Below, in pieces: positions 1 to 10,040 of a stretch of 64,000 bases of DNA. The DNA is from Leptobrachium leishanense (taxonomy: Eukaryota > Chordata > Amphibia > Anura > Megophryidae): NCBI GenBank assembly GCA_009667805.1, contig CM019069.1, positions 99,731,204 to 99,795,203 of the forward strand, given 5' to 3'. A model generated the notes under the pieces. The model searched no databases, was not told the DNA's origin, and was given only the letters and a program-made list of their open reading frames with translations. Position 1 is the first letter of the stretch. Every line of letters begins with the position of its first letter. A program made the translations under genes and the position numbers.

Positions 1-168
1 GCCATCAGGCCTCTCGCCGCCGACGCCATAGGAAGGCCAAAGCCAGCGGTACCTCTTGCTAAAATTTACGCCTGGAAACATATATATATATATATCGACA
101 GCAGCTGAGCACTCTGGCTTCTGCGTTCCATATGTGCCCGGTGCCTGCCGTTCAGCTGGATATTGTAC

Positions 169-289
169 AAAGAAGAAGTTGGTGGCGGCACTCCAGGACT
201 TTAGAGAATAAAGTTTTTAATCCATTTCTTTATGGATTAAAAACTTTATTCTCTTAAAGTCCTGGAGTGCCGCCACCAACTTCTTCTTT
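169..289. repeat. Near-perfect hairpin (inverted repeat)
   Basis: Two arms of about 56 bp (169-224 and 233-289) are reverse complements apart from a one-base indel, around an 8-base loop (tttcttta). The arms run from AAAGAAGAAGTTGGTGGC to GTTTTTAATCCA. It abuts the damaged left end of the Tc1-like element that follows. The 168 bases before it hold a short TA run near 80-96 and nothing I can assign. Confidence 0.85.
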
Positions 290-292
290 CTA

Positions 293-1447
293 TATATTAT
301 TATACTACCCCATCAGTACTTCATTGGGCCACCTTTTGCCTTCAATACTGCGGCGATTCTTCTTGGCATTGACTCCACGAGATATTGAAAGGTGGTGCGA
401 GGAATCTGGCACCATGCCTGATGAATAGCACTGTCCAGTTTGATGGTTGTGGAACCAGCTGCCTGATGGCTCTTTCAACTTCGTTCCACAAATGCTCAAT
501 TGGAATGAGATCTGGTGATTGCGGGGGCCACCAAAGCAAGGTAAATTCTCTGTCATGTTCTTGAAACCTCTCCTGCACAATACGAGCAACGTGGCATGTC
601 GCATTGTCTTGTTGGAAGAAGCCATCTCCATTGAGATACGCCATCAACATAATAGGATAAACTTAATCAGCAACGATGCTTTGGTATGTTGTGCTATTCA
701 GACGATGTTCCACATGAATTTAAGGGCCCAAACCATAACACTGCCCCCACCAGCTTGAAGGGTTGTACTCATGCATGTGGAGTGCATGCTTTCATGCCAT
801 TTCCGCCAAATTCTCTCTGCCATCTGCATGATGCAACTAGAAACGTGATTCATCGGACCATGTGACTTTTTTCCAATGCTTGACTGTCCAATCCTTGTGT
901 TCCTGTGCGAATTGGGGACGGTTTATCTTGTTAACTGCAGACAGCAAACGTGTTCGAACAGGCCTTCGGCTTCCATATCCCATACAATGCAGTGTACGGC
1001 GAACAGTGCGTTCAGAGATCCCTTGAGAGGATCCCTGATTAAGATCTGCAGTAATTTGATGCACTGTTGCCCTTCTGTTGTCTTGTAACAGTCTTGCCAC
1101 TCTCTGCTCTGCCCTAGTCGCTGATGGCCACAATTCGCACGTCTAGAACCCAGATTTTCAGCTGACAGTCCAGTCTTTAAACAACAGCTGTTCTTGAACA
1201 TTTAACAAATTCTGCTGTTTTGCTGATACGCACTCCATGGCTCCGAGCGCCAACAATCTTCCCACGTTCAAAGGCTGTTAAATCGCATTATTTATCCATA
1301 TCTTCAGAAAAAAAATCACTTCTACTGTCGTGGTAAACAACCTGCTTCCCTATTTATAATGGTCTGGCCCTCTAGCAACTTCAGCGTGAAATTATAGCTG
1401 ATTTGCCTAAAAAAGTCTGATGGTCATAATAATCTGGCCACTCCGTG
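293..1447 (-). mobile_element. Tc1/mariner-type transposon, decayed
   Basis: The right end reads CTGGCCACTCCGTG and is followed by TA, the target dinucleotide of this superfamily. On the minus strand the terminus is therefore CACGGAGTGGCCAG..ATTATTATG. The left end keeps only the inner part of the matching repeat (ATTATTAT..CCATCAG near 296-325). Its outer bases are missing where the hairpin begins. The body encodes a broken DDE transposase on the minus strand. The left boundary is approximate. Confidence 0.85.
320..1299 (-). pseudogene. Tc1-like DDE transposase, inactive
   Basis: Reading the minus strand, a start codon at 1299 is followed by a stop after three codons. The frame at 1133-837 then carries the helix-turn-helix DNA-binding region and ends in VTWSDESRF, which holds the first catalytic aspartate. 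A stop follows directly. The frame at 650-342 carries FQQDNATCH (second aspartate) and WPPQSPDLIPIEHLWNEVE (third catalytic acid). The order helix-turn-helix, D, D, E is that of Tc1 transposases of about 340 residues. Several stops and frame changes separate the pieces, so it cannot make a working enzyme. Confidence 0.9.
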
Positions 1448-2051
1448 TATATGCAGGTTTCTGGGGACTTGCCTGAATTCTGTATTCACTCCAGGAGGCC
1501 TCAGGTTAATTTCATTCCACGTTAATGAAGCCTCCTTAAAAGGAAGCAACATCCTTCTTCTCAGGACTTCCTCATTGAAGTCCGGACTGTGCCTCAAAGC
1601 AAACCTGCCTCCTGAAAATCTCCCTGTTCCTGGATCTACAGAAGTCCCCACTGAGATCCCTATCTGGCTATCTCCCCAAGATCCATATCTGGACTCCTTC
1701 TGACATACCACCGGTACCTTCATCCATTGTTCCCTACAGGGGTCAAGTCCTGGGAAAAAAAGTGAGGGAACTCACCCACAAATTCCACAACCCCTATTAC
1801 CTGAAGAAAAAATACTGTGTGTGTGTATATATATATATATATATCACGAGTATAGCAGTACGTAGTGATAACATTTTTATTGGGTTAACATTACATTTAA
1901 AAGACAAGCTTTCAAGAGTGTAACGCTCTTCTTCAGCTCTGGAAACTATACTGATCAGTGAAAGGTATCACTACGTACAGGTATACTCGTGATTTTGGCA
2001 ACTGGTCTAACACGTTATATTATATATATATATTTATTTATTTATTAATTA
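1448..2051. other. Unassigned flank with a small MITE-like inverted repeat
   Basis: No gene is visible. A TG/TA run occupies about 1818-1844. Positions 1843-1870 and 1966-1993 are 28-bp inverted repeats with two or three mismatches (ATCACGAGTATA.. against ..TATACTCGTGAT). They enclose a 151-bp unit that contains AAAAGACAAGCTTTCAAGAG. The unit resembles a short non-autonomous DNA transposon, but I see no clear target duplication because both sides are TA-rich. Confidence 0.5.
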
Positions 2052-3793
2052 TCCAGGCACAGACCCCCCCCCCCCGAGTTATATACACAGGCACAGATCC
2101 CCCAGAATTGTATACACAGGCATTGGACTCCCAGAATAATATGCACAGCACTGAGCCTCCAGAATAATATGAACAGCACTGGACCCCCAGAATACTATAC
2201 ACAGCACTGAGCCCCCAGAATAATATGAACAGCACTGGACCCCCAGAATAATATGAAAAGCACTGGACCCCCAGAATAATATACACAGCACTGAGCTCCC
2301 ATAATAATATACACAGCACTGAGCCCCCAGAATAATATGAACAGCACTGGACCCCCAGAATAATATACAGAGCACTGAGCCCCAAGAATAATATGCACAG
2401 CACTGGAACCCCAGAATAATATACACAGCACTGAGCCCCCAGAATAATATGCACAGCACTGAGCCCCAGAATAATATACACAGCGCTGAGCCCCCATAAT
2501 AATATACACAGCGCTGAGCCCCATAATAATATACACAGCGCTGAGCCCCCAGAATAATATGCACAGCACTGAGCCCCCAGAATAATATGAACAGCACTGG
2601 ACCCCAGAATAATATGAACAGCACTGGACCCCCAGAATAATATGAACAGCACTGGACCCCCAGAATAATATGAACAGCACTGGACCCCCAGAATAATATA
2701 CACAGCACTGAGCTCCCATAATAATATACACAGCACTGAGCCCCCAGAATAATATGAACAGCACTGGACCCCAGAATAATATGAACAGCACTGGACCCCC
2801 AGAATAATATGAACAGCACTGGACCCCCAGAATACTATGAAAAGCACTGGACCCCCAGAATAATATGAACAGCACTGGACCCCCAGAATAATATACACAG
2901 CACTGGACCCCCAGAATAATATACACAGCACTGAGCTCCCATAATAATATACACAGCACTGAGCCCCCAGAATAATATGAACAGCACTGGACCCCCAGAA
3001 TAATATACAGAACACTGAGCCCCAATAATAATATGCACAGCACTGAGCCCCAAGAATAATATGCACAGCACTGAGCCCCAGAATAATATGCACAGCACTG
3101 AGCCCCCAGAATAATATGAACAGCGCTGAGCCCCAGAATAATATACACAGCGCTGAGCCCCAGAATAATATACACAGCGCTGAGCCCCCAGAATAATATG
3201 CACAGCACTGAGCCCCCAGAATAATATGAACAGCACTGGACCCCAGAATAATATGAACAGCACTGGACCCCCAGAATAATATACAGAGCACTGAGCCCCA
3301 AGAATAATATGCACAGCACTGAGCCCCCAGAATAATATGAACAGCACTGAGTCCCCAGAATAATATGAACAGCACTGGACCCCCAGAATAATATACACAG
3401 CACTGAGCCCCCAGAATAATATGCACAGCACTGAGCCCCCAGAATAATATGAACAGCACTGAGCCCCAGAATAATATACACAGCACTGAGCTCCCATAAT
3501 AATATACACAGCGCTGACCCCCCAGAATAATATGCACAGCACTGACCCCCCAGAATAATATGCACAGCACTGGACCCCCAGAATAATATACACAGCACTA
3601 AGCCCCCAGAATAATATGCACAGCACTAAGCCCCCAGAATAATATGCACAGCACTGGACCCCATAATAATATACACAGCACTGGACCGCAGAATAATATA
3701 CCCAGCACTGGACCCCCAGAATAATATACCCAGCACTGGACCCCCAGAATTATATACCCAGCACTGGACCCACAGAATTATATACACAGCACT
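2052..3793. repeat. 28-bp minisatellite array
   Basis: About 60 units of the form CAGCACTGGACCCCCAGAAT plus AATATGAA (28 bp). Variants swap GGA/GAG, gain or lose one C in the C run, or replace GAA by CAC in AATATACA. The first units, near 2052-2140, are degenerate. Because 28 is not a multiple of 3 and the minus strand of the unit has no stop in any frame, very long minus-strand frames (up to about 510 codons) run through it. These are not genes. At 3793 it passes without a gap into the next array. Confidence 0.95.
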
Positions 3794-5012
3794 GGTTATA
3801 TGGATATATTTGCCCCAGCTCACGTGGATATATTTGCCCCCAGCTCACGTGGATATATTTGCCCCCTGCTCCTATGGATATATTTGCCCTCAGCTCATAT
3901 GGATATATTGCCCCCAACTCACACATGGATATATTTGCCCCCAGCTCATATAGATATATTGCCCCCAGCTCATATGGATATATTTGCCCCAGCTCACACA
4001 TGGATATATTGCCCCCAGCTCACACATGGATATATTGTCCCCTGCTCATATGAATATATTTACCCTCAGCTCATATGGATATATTTGCCCCCAGCTCATA
4101 TGGATATATTTGCCCCAGCTCACACATGGTTATATTGCCCCCAGCTCACACATGGATATATTGCCCCCCTGCTCATATGGATATATTTGCCTTCAGCTCA
4201 TATGGATATATTTGCCCCAGCTCATATGGATATATTTGTCCCCAGCTCATATGGATATATTGCCCCCAACTCACACATGGATATATTGCCCCCTGCTCAT
4301 ACGGATATATTTGCCCCCAGCTCATAGATATATTGCCCCCAGCTCATATGGATATATTTGCCCCAGCTCACACATGGATATATTGCCCCCAGCTCACACA
4401 TGGATATATTGTCCCCTGCTCATATGAATATATTTGCCCTCAGCTCATATGGATATATTTGCCCCAGCTCACACATGGATATATTTGCCCCAGCTCACAC
4501 ATGGATATATTGCCCCCAGCTCACACATGGATATATTGCCCCCCTGCTCATATGGATATATTTGCCCTCAGCTCATATAGATATATTTGCCCCAGCTCAT
4601 ATGGATATATTTGTCCCCAGATCATATGGATATATTTGTCCCCAGCTCATATGGATATATTTGTCCCAGGCCAGCTCATATGGATATATTTGCCCCAGCT
4701 CACACATGGATATATTGCCCCCAGCTCATATGGATATATTTGCCCCCTAGCTCACACATGGATATATTTGCCCCTAGCTCACACATGGATATATTTGCCC
4801 CCAGCTCTCATGGCTATATTTGCCCCAGCTCATATGGATATATTTGCCCCAGGCCAGCTCATATGGATATATTTGCCCCCAGCTCATACATGGATATAAT
4901 TGCACCCTGCTCATATGGATATATTGCCCCAGCTCATACATGGATATAATATATTGCCCCCAGCTCATATGGATATATTGCCGCAGCTTATACATGGATA
5001 TATTTGCCCCAG
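3794..5012 (+). repeat. GGATATATTTGCCCC minisatellite (about 25-bp units)
   Basis: Units read CAGCTCATATGGATATATTT followed by GCCCC, with frequent CTCACACATGGATATATTG variants. There are roughly 45-50 copies, estimated from length. The complement (TATCCAT..GAGCTGGGGGCA) is the same core as the large array at 12447-21750 and the arrays at 43370-44049 and 49709-49871. The coordinates here are in the CTCAT-GGATAT orientation. Long frames of HMDIFAPAHMDI type are repeat artefacts. Confidence 0.95.
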
Positions 5013-5039
5013 CTCGCCTCTCCTCTGTCAGGCCTGAAA

Positions 5040-5165
5040 AATTTAGCTGGCCGCACATTGCCGGCGGCGTGTGTTCTTCCTCCTATGAGCAGCCGCTGGC
5101 ATGAAGCGCGGCCGCTCGGAGGAGGAAGAACACGCGGCCACCTGCAATGTGCGGCCAGCTAAATT
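5040..5165. repeat. GC-rich foldback at the end of the minisatellite
   Basis: AATTTAGCTGGCCGCACATTG at 5040-5060 is the exact complement of 5145-5165. Inside it, GTTCTTCCTCC (5073-5083) pairs with GGAGGAAGAAC (5121-5131). The distal arm contains GAACACGCGGCCA, a 13-mer also present in the foldback next to the array at 7722. Confidence 0.85.
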
Positions 5166-5451
5166 GTTTCAGGATCGGACCACAGCGGGAGCCTGCGTTC
5201 CCTCAGCGTTCCCGCTGTGGGAGAAGTGCGGGAACGCCGTTTCCACGCATTCCCGTAGGACTTGAGCCCTGCCTACACTGTTGGATTAAAGGTTTACCAG
5301 ATCCCTTTTGCTTTGGACTCGATAACTCTTCTGCCTGCTACCTACCATGACCGTTGCCTGGATTACCAACTATGATATTGCCTGCTCCCAACCTAGAACC
5401 TTAGCCGCGGACGTTAATTTAGTGTACCTTAGTTATTCTGCTTCTTCCCTC
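5166..5451 (+). other. LTR-tail-like segment, unassigned
   Basis: The text CTTCTGCCTGCTACCTACCA and the CCGTTGCCTGGATTACC that follows resemble the downstream (U5) part of gypsy-type LTRs, including the one at 44380-44470. No start, target duplication or coding frame supports a firm call. The first half also contains GCGTTCCCGC/GCGGGAACGC inverted motifs (about 5200-5240). Confidence 0.3.
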
Positions 5452-5541
5452 TGTCATGTTGGGTAAGGGCTATCAGAAACAAAATGGCGTCGGCATCCAT
5501 TTTGTTTTCTGAACAGATAAGATACATCACCAGAATATTTA

Positions 5542-6778
5542 ATTCTTTATTTTGAGTTTTGTACTAGCAAATAAGACAAACTGAAGCAAAAACGGCCTCG
5601 CAGGACCAAAGCATGTCATCTGTTCAACGTACGAAAATAAAAACAAAGGTTATCTTAAACAGTGTTATTCAGCGAAAAATCACGGGATATCCACAATAAG
5701 AATAATCAAAAGCTTAAAAAAAAAAAAAAAAAAAAGGAACAAAGTAATCCCCAGCCGGGGGTCAGCAGTGAGAAAGTCATCAGAGTCCTTTCATAAAAAG
5801 GAGGGGTTCACAGCAAAAATAGATGGGATAGAAAAAGCCTTCAGGTTACTCCGCAAATCAAGGGGGAGATAACGCGGCAGACAGGGTGGCATAGTTGCCT
5901 GTGTCCTGAAAGGGGGGGGGCACCAAGGCTCCCAGCATGGTATAATGGAGGCATTGTAAATCATGCCCAGGCCTTGCATTCTCCTCCAGTGTGCATGCAC
6001 TATAGGGTGTACATAGGGGAGACAGGGCCAGGACAAAGTCCCCACTCGTCCCAACCAATACTCGAGGAGGTTTCGCAGGCTGTCTCGCATGGCGATAGGC
6101 ATGGGGAGACTTCTGGCTTCGTCATAGGTGGGAACGTAGATCTCACCGGGCCTCGGCCCACTTCTCCTGAGGCCACTGCGTCCACATCGGTCCCAGCTGT
6201 GAAAGCCTTTGAATCCTGGACAGCGTGTATAGGTAAGTCTTCTTCCGACGAGCACAGGCAGCAGGTCTGCGGCTCTCTGCATCCCCGCAGTATGGCCATC
6301 ATCTGGCGCCAGGTCCCCTTCGTGAGCGGGCTCAGGTCGTCCCCCTCCAGCATCGCCAAACAGGCCTCAAGGCCCTCCATCACGGTCATTTTCTCTTCAG
6401 TGTGGGGGGGCAACCCGATGCCCAGACTCGTGATCCGTCCTGAGCAGCGCAGACAGGGGCCCTCCGTCTCCGCAACGCCTTTCACGGGCTCAACCAGGAT
6501 TGGATCCACGGGGGAGCACAGCAAGCTGGGGCCGATGAGTAGGCCTCAAGATGGCCGCTGGCAGCAACCGCTGTTGACAAATGCCCGGCTATCGGCTGTC
6601 TCCGGTCCGGAGGGGGGGGGGCAGAACGGGCCCCGGACATCACAGCCCCGGTGGCCAGCTATTTGGAACTCCAAACGCTTGGTTCTTGGCAGTAAAAGTC
6701 TTCTTTAGAGTCCCTTAGAGGATGGGTCGGAGTTCCACAGACACACGCCCTCTCTCTTAGTCAGTCGGCCACGGCCCC
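5542..6778 (-). mobile_element. Short L1/Tx1-like retroposon, copy A
   Basis: Flanked by a perfect 17-bp target duplication CATCACCAGAATATTTA (5525-5541 and 6779-6795). On the minus strand it starts GGGGGCCGTGGCC and ends AAAATAAAGAAT, the same kind of ends as the full-length L1 elements in this window (GGGGGCGTGG start at 32354, AAAATAAAGAATT end near 54220). At 1237 bp it is too short for a reverse transcriptase and none is seen. It is homologous to copy B at 26207-27697 at both ends and over a 40-codon frame. Confidence 0.85.
6000..6389 (-). CDS. Conserved frame in L1-like element A, function unknown
   Basis: I do not recognise this protein. On the minus strand an ATG at 6389 opens a frame starting MTVMEGLEACLAMLEGDDL and continuing about 130 codons. 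Its first 40 residues match the frame at 26625 in copy B at 30 of 40 positions, with mostly conservative changes (M/V, M/I, K/R, T/S). An in-frame stretch of 45 residues lies upstream. It is Leu/Glu/Cys-rich with no motif I can name. It may be the leftover start of the parent LINE's first protein. Whether it is translated is unknown. Confidence 0.4.
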   Translation of the reverse strand: MTVMEGLEACLAMLEGDDLSPLTKGTWRQMMAILRGCREPQTCCLCSSEEDLPIHAVQDSKAFTAGTDVDAVASGEVGRGPVRSTFPPMTKPEVSPCLSPCETACETSSSIGWDEWGLCPGPVSPMYTL

Positions 6779-7493
6779 CATCACCAGAATATTTACAGTA
6801 TTTACTCAATTATATATGCATTGGCGTATACCCTGAGTGCCTATATATATATATATAATTGAATATATAGAGTAAGAAATGTTAGTTTAGAACAGTAAAG
6901 ACTGTTTACTAGATATTTTCTATTTACACCGAAAATATACTGAGAGTGAATCTAAAGGAATTGTTTTTCTTTGAGATATGTCCAAGGCCAAAATCCAAGG
7001 TTGGTTGCTTGTTAATATTATCTAGTTCCCACAGTAGAGAGTACAGTCACTGAAAGCAGGAATCTGATTAAAACGATGAGAAAGCAAATTGTTTTGGATT
7101 AAATTAGATAATAATATGACATCACAGGTGCCAATTAGGGGACCAGGTGTAGTACAAAAACTTGTTATACCACACTGCCCTCAAGCGATGAGAAATAACC
7201 TGTAAAATTGTAATATAGTGTTTATTTTAATTTTAGAAACCAATTTTGTGATTGGTCAGTGATGGGAAAAGTAGGTGTGACCTGAAGCTATAAAGCGCAA
7301 GCGAGAGAGTTCGAGGTAACATACACATGAGGACACACACACGGAAATTCACAAGGTGATTCACAAAGTGATGGACACACACGGCACTTCTTGTCAGACA
7401 CACGAGCACTTCGTGGACTCTTGAGGTCATGCAAGTGAAATGATACCCAGTGGCGTCGCTACGTGGGGGCGGGGGGTGCGGCCCGCACCAGGT

Positions 7494-7706
7494 GACACCC
7501 GCCCTTAGGGTGACACCGTCACCCTAAGGGCAGGTGTCTCACCCTGCGCCGCGTGTTCGCTCCCTGCGAGTGTCCAAAGCTATGCAGCTTCGGCGCTCGC
7601 CTGGGGGAAACACGTCACCAGCCAATCGCGGCTGGTCACGTGGCTCCCCCAGGCGAGCGCACAAGCTGCATGCCGCCAGACGCTCAGAGGGAGCGAACAC
7701 GCGGCC
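7494..7706. repeat. Nested GC-rich foldback in the hAT-like element
   Basis: Two inverted repeats lie in series. GACACCCGCCCTTAGGGTGAC pairs with the complementary GTCACCCTAAGGG..GGTGTC (7494-7540). The second runs from CCGCGTGTTCGCTCCC near 7549 to GGGAGCGAACACGCGG near 7690-7704, with CGCTCGCCTGGGGG..CCCCCAGGCGAGCG inside. The outer arm shares GAACACGCGGCCA with the foldback at 5040-5165. The minisatellite begins immediately to the right. Confidence 0.85.
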
Positions 7707-7721
7707 AGGAGGTGAGCAGGG

Positions 7722-8020
7722 GCATATCCATGTGCTGGGCCATTATCCATGAGGTGGGGCTTATCCATGAGCTGCTGGGGCAAATCCATGAGCTGGGCAC
7801 TATATCCATGAGCTGGGGCAAATCCATGAGCTGCTGGGGCAAGTCCATGAGCTGCTGGGGCAAATCCATGAGCTGCTGGGGCATATCCATGAGCTGCTGG
7901 GGCATATCCATGAGCTGCTGGGGCAATATATCCATGAGCTGGGGCACTATATCCATGAGCTGCTGGGGCACTATATCCATGTGCTGCTGGGGCACTATAT
8001 CCATGAGCTGCTGGGGCACT
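7722..8020 (-). repeat. Minisatellite, first segment
   Basis: About 13 units of ATCCATGAGCTGCTGGGGCA type (18-24 bp) on the plus strand, i.e. the complement of the CTCATGGATAT orientation. It ends exactly where the retroviral LTR starts (TGTCGGG at 8021) and resumes at 12447 after the provirus fragment, so both segments were one array. Frames such as HGYAPAAHG are artefacts. Confidence 0.95.
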
Positions 8021-8667
8021 TGTCGGGTATATTAGAGAGACAAAGAATTTAAAATGGATGCTTGTAGCCATTTTGTTTTAAAGACCGTTTTTCTTTCAAA
8101 ATATTCTCTAGGTTTAGAAATGAATATGATCTTTTTTTTTACAAAGTTCATTCCTGGGTTAAGAAGTCCCAGACATGAAGGAACCTAGAATGAATGTGAG
8201 ATAATGCTAAGACATGTCATAAGTAAATTTATTGGTCTGTTTTAAATTTTTAAAACAAAAGAGATTTTGTCTTTTGGGTATAGGAATAAGAGAAAATATT
8301 CTGTAATATAAAATTATATTCACAAAATATATGTTTATAATCAAGGTATATTTTATTATAATTACAGTATGAAATATATACTCCAAAATATTGTAGAAAG
8401 TATATAATTGGTAAATAATAAAAATTACTAAAGAATATATTCTGTGAGTTAACCAGGAAAGAATTTAGCTGATCTAAGCAACCAAAAGGGAGGAGAGCTA
8501 TAAATCTCAAGACAGAGACAGTCTAGTAGTTAGAAGACAAGGTTCTTTGTTAAGCCAGTCTGACCTTTTGACCCAAGATAAGATATTAAAAAGAAATAAT
8601 GGAATTAATGGAAATTAATATAAGAAGTGCAATACTGCCCTCTAGGGATAGTAAAAATAATTAACCA

Positions 8668-8690
8668 TGACGTCAAATTGGGTATATATA
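8668..8690 (+). promoter_or_regulatory. LTR promoter: CRE and TATA box
   Basis: A full palindromic CRE, TGACGTCA (8668-8675), sits just upstream of GGTATATATAGG (about 8681-8692). This is a standard enhancer-core and TATA arrangement for a retroviral U3. Sequence evidence only. The related LTR at 5452 has the degenerate TGACATCA and TATAAAG at the matching place. Confidence 0.6.
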
Positions 8691-9343
8691 GGCGGCAAAG
8701 GTTCTTTTGTAAGTCAGTCAAGATGTCAGCAGACAGACTCACATCACCATGCACTCAGACATTCATTACATGACATCCTGAGAAGTCAGAGATTCCAACA
8801 GACAGAGACTCACATCAGACTCACATCACCATGCCACATCAGATCCAAGACATGAGGCAATTAATATTCTCACCAAATCTCTAACTCACATGCATTGATT
8901 ATCTAATATCGATAATTTTCACATATTCCAAAACAAAGCATCACATAGAAAATTCCAAGGCAGACTCATCAACATCCTAATTGGACAGGTAATGTATGAA
9001 ATAAGGAATTAATGTAAAAATATATTTGTAGAGATTTTTGCAACGTAGACTGAGACTTCTCGGATAAGGTTAAAATCCAAATTCTAAGTAATTCTATTCT
9101 GCAGATAGAAATATGAAGAAGTGGATATAAGGATTTATTCCTAAAGAAATGTTGCACGATTGATACCAATATATATATTTGATTTGGAAATTACTGTGAT
9201 TAAAATTAATGAGCAAGGAATTATATAACTACAAATAAAAAGCAAAAGATTAGAAGTTTAATTCTCGAGATTAGGGGAGGATTCACTAAATTAAGTTTTT
9301 ATTACTTATTATTAAATTAGCTTATCTTTTGTTGATCCATGTA

Positions 9344-9346
<3 letters not shown>

Positions 9347-9377
<31 letters not shown>

Positions 9378-9378
9378 C
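9347..9378. repeat. (TA)n microsatellite
   Basis: A run of about 15 TA dinucleotides in the AT-rich leader of the provirus fragment. Confidence 0.95.
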
Positions 9379-10040
9379 TATAAGAGCTGGCTGGTTAAAC
9401 ATTGTTTGCTGGGAATTGCATGTTGTATTAAGCAGAAATGTTTATTAACCATTTGTGTATTAGTTACTAACTGAGAAAATAAATGATATTAATCATATAT
9501 ATGCAGTTACTAACCGGAGATATATATTGTGAAGCTAGTTTTTATATGCTGATGGAGTGTGGTTTGTAAATTTTTGTTTATGAAATGAGATTTGAAATTC
9601 TTTTGTATACGTAATAAATATATATATATTTTTATTCGATTATTGATTATTGTATTTTTTAAAGCAGAACACAGACAATTAAAAGAATTCAGGATAATTT
9701 CTAAGCGATATAGACGATTGATATTTGTGTCTCGTATAAGTTTCTTATGAAATAATAATCCCTGATATATTGGAGGCGACTGCCGAGGTAGGTCCAGTAA
9801 GTCCAATATAGACATATTGGAGGCTTGGCTGATAAATCCAATATATACAAACGTGTTGTATTCACGTGCAGAGATTATATCCGACAAAATTGGAGGCAAC
9901 TGTTGAGATTGTAGTATTTGTTTGGAATATAATTGTCAGTAATTGTCTGATTAGACAGAGATAAAATATATATATATATTTTGATTCCTTGTTGTATTTT
10001 GACTTGTGGTTTTTACGGTTATCTACTAAACAGTGTAAAA

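Larger units (their letters stand above)
5452..7447 (+). mobile_element. Retrovirus-like LTR, interrupted
   Basis: It begins TGTCATGTTGGG at 5452, continues after the insert ending at 6778, and stops at 7447 where a hAT element enters. It appears to resume at 21996 and run to about 22110. Upstream elements at the expected positions are TGACATCA (about 7117), an inverted CCAAT box GATTGGTC (about 7249) and TATAAAG (about 7289). The layout resembles the LTR starting at 8021: both open with TGTC, both have AAAATGG..CCATTTTGTTTT near the start, both share ACTGCCCTC before the promoter, and both share TAATATTCTCAC near the end. The family is inferred. I cannot place the true 3' end. Confidence 0.6.

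Noticed and set aside
1424..1723. 99-codon minus-strand frame next to the Tc1-like element
   Set aside because: No motif, and its downstream end overlaps the transposon terminus.
2038..3626. Minus-strand frames of 246-510 codons
   Set aside because: They follow the 28-bp repeat unit through all frames, with no start context or protein motif. The unit simply lacks stops.
3800..4949. Plus-strand frames such as MDIFAPAHMDI
   Set aside because: Repeat-unit translations of the 25-bp minisatellite.
8250..9899. Minus-strand frames in the AT-rich provirus leader
   Set aside because: Low-complexity Ile/Tyr/Asn-rich translations of AT-rich DNA in the wrong orientation for the element.
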